A stretch of 64,000 nt of DNA from Paramacrobiotus metropolitanus. Its lineage: Eukaryota; Tardigrada; Eutardigrada; Parachela; Macrobiotidae. Below the pieces are notes generated by a model, which saw nothing but the letters and a program-made list of their open reading frames with translations, made no database searches and had not been told where the DNA came from. Positions 11,301-23,254 of the stretch are shown piece after piece (the stretch's first letter is position 1; each line of letters starts with the position of its first letter). Where the stretch lies: positions 1,426,001 to 1,490,000 of the forward strand of contig NW_026570237.1 of the NCBI RefSeq assembly GCF_019649055.1. Direction: 5' to 3'. A program made the position numbers and the translations under genes.

Positions 11301-12353
11301 CTTGTACAGTTGCGGATTAAATCATTGCGGACTGCGATTTTGCACGGAGTCGATGGCTGATCTGCATCAACTCAGTCACAAAGTGCCGGATAACTATCAG
11401 GGCGATGTTGTTTGTGCGGGATGCAACCACGTAGCTGCCAATGCGGAGGATTTGCTGAAACACGTCGGTCGGCATGGAGCGAAACTGAATGATCACAAAA
11501 TGTGTCGTTTATGTGGAAAGTTTGTGCCGCATATGGTCGAACATGTCCAGACTAATCACAAGGAAGGATATCTCAACTACGAAGCATGTCTGACTCTGCC
11601 CTGCGACCAGTGCGAGAAACGGTTTCGGACACCTATCCATCTTGCCACCCATAAAGCTGTAAGTGTTCCAGATGCTATGGGAATGTTTTATTCACTCCTG
11701 CGGAATAATTATGTCGCTACCTTCAGACTGAAAATTGCTGAGGATGTGTTTTTTTGAGCGCGTGATTTTTGCCTACTTTTTTGTCTTGTTTTTAGTGTGC
11801 ACCGGAACACCGCAGTAGAGGTTCACAAGTGTTAGGATGTCAGGTTTGTGCTAAACAGTTCCCTTCGTCCCTTCTGCTGCATGCGCATGTGAAAAAGGAT
11901 CACGCAACGGGCTTGAAATGTATGGTGTGCCAAAAAAGCTACTCGAAGTATCTACGCTTACAACGACACTCACTAACGCACCAGGAGATCCATGTTTGCA
12001 ACACCTGTGGGTCGGTATTCCGTTCCAAGCAATGTCTAGTTCAGCATGAGTTCATTCATCGCTCGGATTATTCCTTCAAATGTGATTTGTGTGGAAAGAC
12101 TTTCAAAAGATCATGCAACCTGTGGCAGCATAGAATGATCGTTCACACGGACAAAATGCGCAAGAAGCGCCAAGCGAAACGGGAGGAAATGCGGCGGAAG
12201 GGAGTAGTCAGCGAGTACAAGTGTCCGCGACGGAGAATGCTCTATGAAGAGTTCCCGTTCAAATGCGAGGAATGCCGGCTCGGCTGGATGCTGCTGGGCA
12301 ATCTGCAGCAGCACCAACGGAAGAAGCATTCCCAGAATGTCGCAACTGTGTAA
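8371..12353 (+). CDS. PRDM-like gene A: zinc knuckle, SET domain, single finger module (intact)
   Basis: Eight exons splice in frame: 8371-8449, 8785-8952, 9160-9504, 9715-10224, 10312-10380, 10458-10547, 10613-11658 and 11796-12353, giving 954 codons. Introns 1-6 are phase 1 and intron 7 is phase 0. Exons 1/2 join to make YCEKCQ, as in the PRDM9 pre-SET knuckle. Exon 3 has FGPF, WCNWMKLVR and LPGEEL of a PRDM SET domain. Exon 4 is an acidic Ser/Pro-rich linker, exon 6 has RGRKRR (likely nuclear localisation), exon 7 has the NPFQ domain and about six C2H2 fingers, and exon 8 has five more. The start differs from the sister genes (upstream ATG) and intron 1 has a GC donor (GCAAGT). Exon 7 lacks about 30 residues that follow the LDRYNE motif in the other copies. 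The likely role is a nuclear DNA-binding regulator. PRDM membership is inferred from motif order. Confidence 0.8.
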
Positions 12354-12626
12354 CACGGCACGCAGATATTTTACATGAATTAAAATTTGTACATTCATGT
12401 ATACATGATGCGCGTATCGGCGAAAGCGTAAATTGCTTTCATTGAGTTCTTGGACGAAAAATTCGTAATGTGAATCATTATGTGATTACCATTTTACTGT
12501 ACTTAGTACTTACACAAGTTGGAGAGGGACACGCTCCCGTACATACATAGCAATTAGCACAAGTGATACAATTGCAGTTATACAACTGCAATTTACTCTG
12601 TGAATCGGATGTAAACAGTTTACACC

Positions 12627-12632
12627 AATAAA
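12627..12632 (+). terminator. Poly(A) signal candidate for PRDM-A
   Basis: AATAAA lies 274 bp after the stop codon of gene A. Confidence 0.45.
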
Positions 12633-13393
12633 AATGAACAGATTTTCAAAAATTAATTCTGTAAAAACTTGTGTTCTTGCAACCTGTCCGAAGCTCGCCA
12701 TCCGAAGCGTGCATTGTGATAGGCAACACAAAAATACTTCCGCACAACCACAGGATCCCAGCCTGGCATTTCTAGGGGCAGGCGCCAGGTGGGTGACGAA
12801 TGACGATGTGACAGCCTACGATTAATCGCACGTCATAAGCGGTGCAAAGAGATGACCATCATAACGTGCGACCATTAGTGGGATTATTGCTGTGATACCG
12901 GTACCAGTGCTCTTTAACAAAACCCCTTATTTACTGGAAATTTATTTCGATAAACTAACTGTTTAGTATGTTGCATATCAATTACCTTTCAAGTTTGCTT
13001 ATGGTTAGACAGCAAAGGGAATCCGCAACGATTGCGTGCAAGCCGTGCATCAATGCAAGCAGCTACGAGAAGAGTGGTAATAATGCAGTGCAGTGGCACT
13101 CAATTATGACGAGCTGTTAATGATGATAAATAAGCGCCTGATTAGTTGACCGTCTGTTGACGCATGAACGGATTGCGTTGCCATTTGAAACAGCTAAATT
13201 ACAACCTTTTTTAGCTTTCTATTACGATTTAACAGCACAATTTTAAGAAGGCGTATAAACACCGGTGAACTGTAATGTAAACGTCAAACGTTACCATAAG
13301 TTTATCTACAGTAGATTTCACAGGCGGATTAATTGTATAAGTAGTTCGTACGATCGACCGTACGCATTCTCGTGTCGATAAATCAAGTAAAGA

Positions 13394-13431
13394 GAGTGCA
13401 CACTATGTTACTAATAACATAGTGTGCACTC
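13394..13431. repeat. 17-bp perfect inverted repeat with 4-bp loop
   Basis: Arms 13394-13410 and 13415-13431 are exact complements around CTAA. It lies between convergent genes and would form a strong hairpin or cruciform. Confidence 0.85.
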
Positions 13432-13710
13432 GTAAAGAACGCTTTTTAATGTTACATACACTATTTTCGTGGCGTCGCGTCGGTGACCGGCATTTTACAA
13501 AGCAAAATCTTAAATAAAAAATGGACCTATCCAGATTTTTTTGTATCATAACTATCAGTAAACCGGAGTATTATGTCAATAGCTACTTACTGCCCGTAAG
13601 ACCGTAACTACGAGTATTTCAGTAGAAATTTTGTAGGAAGTGGGATATATTCTGCATGCTTTCACAGGGCGCCTTTTTTTGCGACCCGAAAGAACACAAG
13701 GCACACTAGC

Positions 13711-13762
13711 CTGACAGATCGTGAATTTCTGCTTGGCCAAGCAGCAAACCAGGATCTGTCAG
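13711..13762. repeat. 52-bp imperfect palindrome
   Basis: The outer 10-bp arms CTGACAGATC and GATCTGTCAG are exact. The centre is the 16-bp palindrome CTGCTTGGCCAAGCAG, and the intermediate bases pair partly. Confidence 0.8.
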
Positions 13763-13946
13763 ACTGATAATCCCACTTCAGTGTCTTCGTGAAATTAAAC
13801 TGCAAACCGGCATACTGCGCCGTTGTGGGAAATATATTTTAATTATTTTTTATACGGACGTTTCTAACATTTTCATGCGCAGACTCGCACTTAATATTTA
13901 GCGCAACGAGGTCATTCTGGCGATGACCGTGAACAGATAGGTACTT

Positions 13947-14951
13947 TCACTCGGCCAGCCAGGGAAACGCCTGCAAACTGCCGGGCATCCGATCCCCATA
14001 GTCAAACCGCAGCTCCTCGCCCACATCAATGTCCCTTTTAGCGTAGAACACTACATGAACCGGCTGCTCGGAATCAGGCACCACGACCGACTGCGGCTGC
14101 AGATTGGCCGCCCGCCGCGAATGGTTAAGTAAGCGCCCCAACCGGCCGCTCTCTTCGGTGCCGTCCAGGCACCAGCCGGTACCTCTGTGCCGGAAGTAGT
14201 ACAGGTAACAGCCGCCGCACTCCCCGGATCTCTCCATGTACAACTGCTCCAGTTTCTCCCCCATCTCCGCCGACATTAATTCACCGGCGTATTCCAGCAC
14301 AAAATCACCCTTGAGGAATTTCCGTTGTGTAACGACACCACGGCCGCGACCGGGGAATTCCCGGATGACCAGCTGGGGATCGTCCCGCCCCTCGAGGAGC
14401 ATCTGCTGCATGCGGGCCTTTTCGCTACGCATCCGCTGCTGCGGTGTCTCCACGGTGCGGCGTTTCACCGGCGGCTTGGTTGGTGCGGGGGGCGCAGTGG
14501 GCGTGGCTGACGCGGGGACCGGAGTGGGTGTGGCTGGCTTGCGCGGTGACCGGACAGCGGGTTTTTTTGCCGTCGCGGTCAGTTTCGGCGGTAATTCGGG
14601 GACTTCCGGTGGAGGGCAAGGTAGAGTTGTACGCATGCGGATGGGGATGTTCAGATACAAACCCCGGGCCAGTTTACGACATTCCCATCTGTAAACCTTT
14701 GACGTTGTTTCGGCCGCATCGACATTGCTAAGGCTGCTGGACTGTTCAAGCGAATCAACAGATGTGCTTGCGACGCGACGGCATGGGATGTTGAGATACA
14801 ATCCGGATGCAAGTTTGCGGCATTCCCAGATAACTGGTTCCCTTTCCGGACTGCTGGCAAAGGATGTCCATGCTGATGAAGATGTTGTGTTGAACGTACT
14901 GCCGAACGTTGTGTTGAACGTTCGAGATGCATCTGTTCCGCGCGAATACAT
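13947..14951 (-). CDS. KMT5A: KMT5A (PR-Set7/SETD8)-like histone H4K20 monomethyltransferase, single exon
   Basis: One uninterrupted frame of 334 residues. The C-terminal 140 residues follow KMT5A closely: GRGRGV at the SET start, DFVLEYAGEL, GCYLYYF, WCLDGTEESGRLGRLLNHS (the NHS cofactor motif), then GEELRFDYGDR with the catalytic-region tyrosine, and a terminal PWL. This family monomethylates lysine 20 of histone H4 in the nucleus and acts in cell-cycle and chromatin control. The N-terminal half is low-complexity, Pro/Thr/Lys-rich, and contains a duplicated motif WECRKLA(S/R)GLYLNIP at about residues 42-56 and 88-102 that I do not know from the family. The lack of introns among intron-rich neighbours suggests a retrocopy. 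It is head-to-head with PRDM-B, 490 bp apart. Confidence 0.85.
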   Translation of the reverse strand: MYSRGTDASRTFNTTFGSTFNTTSSSAWTSFASSPEREPVIWECRKLASGLYLNIPCRRVASTSVDSLEQSSSLSNVDAAETTSKVYRWECRKLARGLYLNIPIRMRTTLPCPPPEVPELPPKLTATAKKPAVRSPRKPATPTPVPASATPTAPPAPTKPPVKRRTVETPQQRMRSEKARMQQMLLEGRDDPQLVIREFPGRGRGVVTQRKFLKGDFVLEYAGELMSAEMGEKLEQLYMERSGECGGCYLYYFRHRGTGWCLDGTEESGRLGRLLNHSRRAANLQPQSVVVPDSEQPVHVVFYAKRDIDVGEELRFDYGDRMPGSLQAFPWLAE

Positions 14952-15441
14952 TAAGGTTGAGATAATACTGTACGTATTTATTCAATACTTTATTAGGGTG
15001 CTTTTCAGCAATAATAATTGCCGAACAGAACTGTAGAATAACTGCTATAATAAAAACTAGAGCACATCTGCGGAAATAGCAACCAGATCACAACTAACGA
15101 TTGCAGCGGGCACCGGTAAGAATAATTTTAACACGTTCTATCTCAAAGTGGCAATGGAAATAATTAAAATAGTGGTGGCGCACGTATGGCGGCCTCTTAG
15201 ATGTTAAAACTCCACCTCCCGTTGTGGCTTTTGCGGCTAGCAGAGTGGCCTTTCTATGCTGACAATGACTCTGCTCACTCTATTCCGTGGCGCTGTTTTC
15301 ACTTTTTTGCTGTTGAGAATTCTTGCGTATCTGGTGATTTGAATCATTTGATTGTTTTTTCGTAAGTTGTAGTTATTGCAGTATTACTGATTACCGGTTT
15401 CACATTTGTTAACCATTCCGCTGAAACTCCACGTCCGCTTT
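14952..15441. promoter_or_regulatory. Head-to-head intergenic region between KMT5A and PRDM-B
   Basis: The two start codons diverge across 490 bp. A 'TTTTTTCGTAAGTTGTAG' block near 15,354, about 85 bp before the PRDM-B start, matches blocks ahead of genes C-F. The GGGCGGCAGAC motif found at the F-box/PRDM promoters was not found here. Confidence 0.5.
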
Positions 15442-18400
15442 ATGGCAGTCAATTCGAAGGCAGTGCCATGCTTGCCCTATGGGGAGAGCTCATGTGACAG
15501 TCTTTGTGAGTTGCCTCGTTTTTGGTTTTCTGATCTGGTTTCAGCTTGTTATCCGATAGAAAATGCTTCAGGATCGCTGGCCGCTGGTTTAGGCTACTAT
15601 ATAAGTATTAGTCGAGCGGGTGACGGTTTTACTGTCTCGTTGCATATCTGCGCTTTGCTCATCTTGCAGATTGCGAGAAGTGTCAGTGTTTCCTGCCAGA
15701 GCCCTGTTGGCAGCATGCAGTGTTCGTCCAGGACGGATACAGTCTTCCGCTGGCCTTTGCCAGCTTGCCGGATATCTTGGCGTTTCGTGACGACAGTCCA
15801 CTGCAAAATGTCGGCCAGTCTCCTGAGAACAGCGCAAGTATGTAATTCAATCGGGAATGCTTTTGTAAGTCTATGTTCCGTCGTCACTCCTTGTGCATTT
15901 AGTGGAACAGCTGCGTTGCATTTCTTGATACTTGTGACCTTGTCACAAGGCGCTTGTGAATTTGTTCTCGTGTGTGAGTTTTCGTCGTCCATCTAAATGT
16001 CCAGTTGGGATAATGCTCACCATTTTTATTAGATGTGTCAACATTAAATATTAAATAACACCGGGTGCCTGTTAATGTTTCCGTATGCGCTTTTGCTGAA
16101 ATAATCCTTGTGGTGAATCTGCTTTCTCGCAGTTTTATTCCTGCTTGTCATTTGCAGTCCCGTTGGTCATTGCCCGTACGACCATCCTTGCGCAGACGGT
16201 GTTCGGGCCATTTATAGCCCCTGTGTGCGATGCCGGTGCAGCGCATTCGCGGACATTTGCATCGGCCGACGGGCAGTGTGTGACGTTCGATGTGGGTAAT
16301 GATCGTTGGTGCAACTGGATGAAGTTGGTCAGGACGGCTGACCACGGCCAACACAACCTCCGCGTCTTCATCCGGGAACAGAAAATCCTTTTCGTCGCCG
16401 TCAAGGTCATCCTGCCCGGCGAAGAACTCACACTAGCGCTATCCAAGCGTGACCGGAAAGAGATCATCGACAATCATGTGAATTATGTAGCAGTTTCTGT
16501 GGGTAAGTAGGTTTTATTCAGACAACGGCCAATAGTTTACATAACAAAACTACCTGAGTTAATTAATAAATCAACAAAAATCTCTACTGTCATCGCCAAC
16601 TTTCGATTGCGTAGTAAATTCGCAAGGCGGTTGTCAGCCTGTCAGGGCATGCCGTTAAGTCTTAATTCTTAATTCGTGATCAATTTGCTTGATTGGATTT
16701 CAGCCTCCTTTCGGTTTCTAAGAGAAACTAAATATGATTTAAAATCAGATTTATCCGCATGGGATATTTGTTTAGATTGTGCGATGAGCGGTGCTGCGGT
16801 AAACCAAGATACTTCCATGGTGAAGTGCGAGTGTGAAGATGGCCGCGTGGAAGACGTGGCACAGCAAATGGCGGAAGCTGCACTGATCCTTACTACTTGT
16901 CGTTTCTCATTTGACGGTGATAAGCTGACTTTGGCACATGATCAGACAGATGTCTTACCTCCCCATACCCTACCACTGCCAGCGCGATGGGAAGAACAAT
17001 CGCATGCATCGCTTATTGTTCAGCGCAAAGGCTCACCCGAGTTTCCGTTTCCCTCCAACTTCTCCTCAGCTGCACTGGATACTTTGCCGGAGAAAGCTGC
17101 GGATGCGAGGAAACTGAAGATCGAAGAGAAAGAGGCGGCGTCGGAGCAGTTCTATGTCTCGACGCGTGTGCATTCCCTTCGTAGGCGAAATGTCGTACGT
17201 GCCGGTATTACCCGTTATGATGATGACTTTTCGGATGATAACGATGACGATTTCAGCTTATCCGGGGTCAGCGGTACGGTGATATCGGTGTTACTGGATC
17301 CAGGATTCACTTTAGCTTGAGGTTCTTGTGCTGCTTGTAGATTCATCAACGACTGATTCCGAATGCTCCAGCGAAGCTGAAGGGGATTTGCAAGGTGGCA
17401 CGAAAAAAAGTAGGAGCAGTTTGAGAACTTGCAGAAGTTACTGTATGTTGCGTGTCTGTTACTTAAATTGCGAGTGTTTGATGTTTATAGAGCGAGGCAG
17501 AAAAGCTCGCGTGGTAGGCACGAGAGTCAAGATACTTCCGAAGAAAACTGAAACTGTGATGCGAAAAGATACTGCGGAAAGCGTATTAGCAGCTAAAGGT
17601 AGAGTACATGTCACGCACAAACTGGCACAGTGACATAATCGTATCGTTTCAGGTTGCAATTCTGAAGAGCCGAATGAACCATCTCTAGTAAGGACAAAGG
17701 AGGGCACGAAATACCATTCGGAGAAAATGCGGCGATTAAATCTGGTTGCCAAGATTAATCCCTTCCAGTTTTCCTCGCGAAAGGAACGTCGCGCTGCATG
17801 GACAGCAGCGTGGCAGGCATACCAGGATGATGCGGAAGTTGGTCATCGGCCGCGGAAATCGCAGAAACCCACGTTCTCTTGGAAATATTTCCGGCAATTT
17901 GTCAAAATGCAGTTGGACAATTTTCCTCAAGCGCTCGATCGCTACAACGAAGATACCGCCAGTGAAAGCAGACGACAGTATATCCAAGTTATGCGAGTAA
18001 TAGCGCAGCAGGCGGGGAAGGATTATGCCGATGGCGCGAATGGATTAAACGTTGCTGTTAACTCGCATTTCAAGTCACGTACACTTGAGAATTATCGACC
18101 TAATAAATGGTTTCCAAGTTTCGTTTACCGATTCGTGTGTCGGGAGTGCTTGTTGCATTTCAAGGACGAAAACGTGCTGAAACTCCATAGTATACAGCAC
18201 AGTGGTACACCGAGCGAAACCACCGACTTATTGGATTGTCCAGCGTGTCAGAAATCGTTCAAGAAGTTGCCCAGTTTGCTGTGCCATATCATCCAGCACG
18301 GTGAAAGCAGCACAGATCATCCATTTTATCCCGACTGCTGATCCGAGCATCATGAGGTTCGCATCCAAAACGGCCGCTCCGATGGAGGTGCTAACGCAGA

Positions 18401-21400
18401 GTCATGACGCGCATGAGACGTGTTTCATGTACAGTTGCGGCATGGTTGTGTGGGCTGCGATTTTGCACGGAGACAATGTGCGATTTGCACCAACTCAATC
18501 ACAACGTGCCGGAAAACTACCAGGGCGATGTTGTCTGTGCGGGATGCAACTTCCAAGCTGCAGATGCCGGCGATTTGCTGCGGCACGTCGGTCGACATGC
18601 AGCCAAGAAATATGATCGGAAACTGTGTCGGTTATGTGGAGATTTTGTGGAGAATATGGTTAGTCATGTCCAGAGCATGCACAAGGAAGAGTATCTTAAG
18701 TACGAAAGCTGTTTAAACCTGTCCTGTGACCAGTGTGAACAAGGATTTCGGACGCCTATCCATCTCGCCACGCACAAACTGGTAAGTGTTCCCTGGGTTT
18801 TTTTGCAATTCGGTTGCTAATTCTAGCAGAGTAAACGAATTTGCAGAGTGGAAATTCAATGACAGCATCTCATTGGTTCTGCCGTTTTAGTGGGTGCACA
18901 ATGGTAAACAAGGTCAACTGCGATGCCTCGTTTGTGCGAAGCCGTTCTCGACGACCCATCAGCTGCATGCGCATATAGAAACGGAGCATACAACGGGTTT
19001 GACGTGCGTGGTGTGCCAGAAACGTTGCTCAACTTATATCGGCTTGCATAAGCACGCGAAACGACACAGGGAGATCCATGCTTGTCGCACTTGTGGCTCG
19101 GTGTTCCCTTCTGTGACCGCCCTAAATCAACATCAGCGCGTTCACCGGTCTGTCGCTTCCTTCAAATGTGATTTGTGCGGAAAGACCTTTCAGAAATCGC
19201 TCAATCTGGCGAAGCATAAAATGATCGTTCACACGGATGAAATGCGGAAACCGCGCAAAGGCAAACTGGAGGAACTGTGTCGGGAGGGAGTGGTGAGGGA
19301 GGAGAGTGATAACGAAAATGAAGTTCCACTGACCGCTTCGTTTAAAGATGTTCAGCTGGCGCGCCATAATCAGAGTGGTGTCATACCTCAATTCCTGCCA
19401 TTGCTAGCCCAATGGGAAGAACAACCGTCTGCATCGCGCGTTGTTCAACGCGAAGGCTCACCCGAGTATCCGTTTCCCTCTGATATTCGTCTAGTTGCGC
19501 CTGATGCGTTATCTGAAAATTCTGTCAGTCCAGGGACGCGGCACATTAGAGAGAAAGAACTAGCCGATGGTGCTTCGGAGCAGATATCCTACAAGCGTTT
19601 CCAATCCCTTCGCAAACGAAGTGGCGCAGGCGCCGGTGCAGCCTGTAATGATGTGGATTTCTCTGATGACAACGATGAATATTTCTCTTTTACTGGGAAC
19701 TATGGTACGATGATATCGGTCATTAATCGGACGTTGATGGGTGTAAGATTACCTGATTTTATTCTTTTATTGCTTGAAGATTCGTCGGTAGCCACTCAAG
19801 TTGAATATTGCCATGAAGTGGCAGCGGATTTGGAAGGTACCAACACAAAAAGTGAGAAAATTTTGACAATCTAACCTGGGAATAAGTAGCGTGATGTCAT
19901 TTAATGGTAAGTTATGATTTATCCTCGTATGTATTTTATAGATCGAGGCAGAAAACGTCGCATGGTCGATGCGAAAACCAGGATGTCACCATCGTCGAGC
20001 CGTTGCCCGAAGAGAACCGGAACGATACAGAAACAGATACACACAGATACTGCGGATACGGTGCCAACAGTTGATGGTAGATTTTGTCTGTTTGGTGTAT
20101 TTATGTGCATGAATTAATTTGTCGGTTTGTCGCAGATTTGTCGGCAAATGTAGCACCGTGGGGGCTCCCGCCTGCTGCGTTTCTTCAACTTTCTTGAGGC
20201 GCGGAACCGACTGATCAGGGCCGTGATTGCCGTTAACCCATTCCAGTATCCGGCTGGAGAGCAGCGGTTGCTGGCGTTTTCCACCGCTGCGACCCTGCTG
20301 CTGCCTGACCAGGCTTTGCTAGGGATGAAAAAGCTCGATGGACCAGCGCTAGAGCGGTCCATAGAGAACCGTCTACATAACTTCAAAAGATTACAGCGCA
20401 GTAATCAACTCCCCTCGTTGTGGAGACCTGCCGAGTTCGTTTCACTGATGGATGAGCTGACTGCATTAAAAGACAGTAAACGCTCGGACAGCATGTCCGA
20501 GAAAATACGGCGAGTAAAAGCGGTTGCCAAGATCAATCCCTTTCAGTTCTCCTCGCGAAGTGAACGCAGCGCCGCGTGGACAGCAGCATGGCGCGCATAC
20601 TTGGATGATGCGGAGGACGATGATTCTCCGGAAGAACTGACGAAACGAGTCACGTTTACATGCAAAGACCTTCAGAGGTGTGTTCTGAATTATTTGAAGA
20701 CTTTTCCCCAAGCGCTGCAACGTTATGACGAAAGTACCGGCGATCTATCCGAACGGAAGTACGTCGAGGTAATGCGAGCGCTAGCACAGCAGGTGGGAAT
20801 TATTTATGCCGATGACACGCATCCCATGGCCATTCACAGCAGTGTCGACGCTATTGGGGCGGATCAGTTGAACGTTGCAGCTGACACATGTTCATCAAAG
20901 GAACTCAAACGGCGTCAGCTTTGGAATTGTCGATTCTTAAGTTACGTTTACCGATTCGTTTGTTGGGAGTGCTCGTTGCATTTTAAGGATGAAAACTTAC
21001 TGAAACTCCATAACATGCAACACCGTGATAAATCCAGCGAAATCAGTGTCTCACTAAATTGCCCATCCTGTCAGCGATCGTTCAAACAGCTGGCAAACTT
21101 GCTCCGGCATGTCAAGGACCACGGTGTGAAAGCCGCGAAGATCATCCATTATATCCCGACTGCTGATCCCAGCATCCTGTGCTTCGCGTCCAAAACGGCC
21201 GCTCCGATGGATATACTAGGGCAGAACCATGAAGCACATGAGACTTGCTTCATGTATCGCTGCGGAATGGGTGGTTGCGGACTGCGATTCTGCACTGAGA
21301 CATTATGCGACCTGCATCAACTCAGCCACGACGTGCCGGATGATTATCAGGGCGAGGTGGTTTGCGTTGCATGCAACTTTCAAGGGAAGGATGCGAGGGA

Positions 21401-22308
21401 TTTGCTGAAACATGTCGGCCGGCATGCAGCGAAGGCCAGCGATCACAAGTTATGTCGTTTGTGTGGAAAATTTGTCGAGGATATGATCGGGCACGTCCAG
21501 ACTAATCACAAGGAAGAATATCTCAAGTACGAAGCGCGTCTTACTCTGCCCTGTGATCAGTGCGAGAAGCGGTTTTGGAACCCTGCTCATCTCGCCACCC
21601 ATAAAACTGTAAGTGTTCCGCGGTCTTGTCTTTATTTCTCCCCGATTCTTATAAAATTGCTGGCTTACAATGGCAGATACTAATTCCCAGCTTGCAGTTA
21701 TTCAATATTCGTTTTTGACCTTTCAGTGTGCACACGAAAGTGTAAGTTGTCTGGTTTGTGCCAAACCGTTTACATCGAGCTTTCAGCTGCATGCCCATGT
21801 AGAAAAAGAGCACACATCGGGTTTGATATGTGTGGTGTGCCAGAAAAGCTATCCAACATATGCCGGCTTGTATAAGCATGCAAGAAAGCACAAGGAGGTC
21901 CATATTTGTCGCACTTGTGGCGCGGTGTTCCGTTCTAAGGACAACCTAGTGCAGCATGAGCCCATTCACCACTCGGACTATTCTTTCAAATGTCATTTGT
22001 GCGACAAGACCTTCAAGAGATCCTGCAACCTGTCGCAGCATAAAATGATCGTCCACACGGATAAAATGCGCAAGAAGCGTCAAGCGAAACGGGAGGAAAT
22101 GCGCCGGAAGGGAGTGGTCAGCGATTACAAGTGTCCCCGACGGAGGATGCGCTACGAAGAGTTCCCGTATAAGTGCGAAGAATGCCGGCTTGGCTGGATG
22201 CTGCTGGGGAATTTGCAGCAGCATCAACGGGAGAAGCACTCCACCAATGACGCAACCGAGAAAACTGGCAAAAACCATCCGGTATCTGTTTCCAGTGGAA
22301 ATGCTTAA
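15442..22308 (+). pseudogene. PRDM-like gene B, two finger modules, three frame breaks
   Basis: Thirteen exons are recognisable: 15442-15505, 15670-15837, 16158-16502, 16776-17273, 17341-17409, 17491-17598, 17653-18781, 18891-19704 (fingers fused to a second acidic linker), 19780-19851, 19942-20076, 20136-21608 and 21727-22308, where the fused exon counts for two ancestral ones. Knuckle, SET and linker read intact. The first NPFQ/finger exon has two 2-bp deletions relative to its sisters (about 18,300 and 18,445). The second has a 10-bp insertion of a TTCTT duplication near 20,185-20,195 that leads into a stop. All splice borders are kept, so the damage is recent, or partly assembly error. 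The last exon is intact with five fingers. Confidence 0.7.
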
Positions 22309-22620
22309 TTAATCACAGTCTGATCGATTGTTTGATTTCCAAATCTGATCGAATTTGTAGAGATCCCTAAATAATTTTTACGTTTTATTTGCTGATGAAG
22401 TAAAATTTTCTTCCGAATTGGTGGTGGTAAATTGGTGGTGTGATTATCAGCTTTGCATTCGTTATCTGAACGGATTTTTGGTATCATGTTTGAGCTTGCT
22501 ATTTTATTTTGTTTGTATCACTGTTTCGCTGTCTCATGCAGTTTAAGATGGGGACACCGGATAGCGTCTGCAGAATTTCTTGTGCAAGCTACAACAAAAT
22601 TGTACAGCAGTATAAAAAAC

Positions 22621-22626
22621 AATAAA
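22621..22626 (+). terminator. Poly(A) signal candidate for PRDM-B
   Basis: AATAAA lies 313 bp after the stop of gene B. Confidence 0.4.
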
Positions 22627-23017
22627 AAACCCATGAAGTTTGTTTGTTTGTATGGAAAATTCTGCTATTTACCAAGCAGTAATAGTTAACTTTCAAATTA
22701 ATCCACGGTACGAGTCCTCATACACAATCACAGTAATACACTACAAAGTACAAATTACAGAGTACAATACTTTTCACGATATGTGTTTTCCACGGATTTC
22801 GTATCAGTCTTTTGCCGCTTCTGTTTTTTCCCTGCTTAATACGGTAATCGTAATTTTGTTACAGACACTTTCGGTTTGTTTTAGGAATTCTTCAGAAAAG
22901 AATAGAAGATAGTATGCACTATATGCAACAGGTTTTTGACAAAGCATTACCGCTTATTTTCACGATCAGTATCAAAGGCGTAAACCGCGCGCGCGCCACC
23001 TCTCTGGGGGGGCTGCA

Positions 23018-23025
23018 CTATATAG
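23018..23025 (+). promoter_or_regulatory. TATA-like box upstream of PRDM-C
   Basis: CTATATAG in a GC-rich context, 230 bp before the gene C start. It is the clearest TATA box near any array gene. Function is inferred from position only. Confidence 0.4.
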
Positions 23026-23254
23026 CCCGCATAGTGCCTGGCTGCAACTTGCCTACTTCGTAAGGTCGAGCCAACTATTCGTATTCTTTCTTACTTTACG
23101 CTGTTTTAGTTTTCACTTGGGTTGTTGCTGTCACAGTTGTTTTGTCGCGATTGTGTGATACTATTGTTTTTTCTTAATGTTCAGTTATTACGGTATTACT
23201 GCTACCAGTTTAGCATATCCATTGAACATTCTGCTGGATCCCTGAAAACGCTTT

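Larger units (their letters stand above)
12354..13946. other. Intergenic region between convergent PRDM-A and KMT5A
   Basis: No gene is visible. It holds the 3' ends of both neighbours, a poly(A) signal and two strong inverted repeats, listed separately. Confidence 0.5.
22309..23254. other. Intergenic region between PRDM-B and PRDM-C
   Basis: No gene recognised. It carries the 3' end of B and the promoter of C, with an alternating CG run near 22,985-22,997 and a TATA-like box, listed separately. Confidence 0.5.

Noticed and set aside
13711-13762. A microRNA precursor
   Set aside because: The palindrome has no terminal loop and the pairing is interrupted in the arm middle. There is no sign of a mature sequence.
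20185-20200. TTTCTTGAG as an alternative acceptor rescuing the second module of gene B
   Set aside because: The pyrimidine tract is fair but the resulting phase does not match the NPFQ frame.
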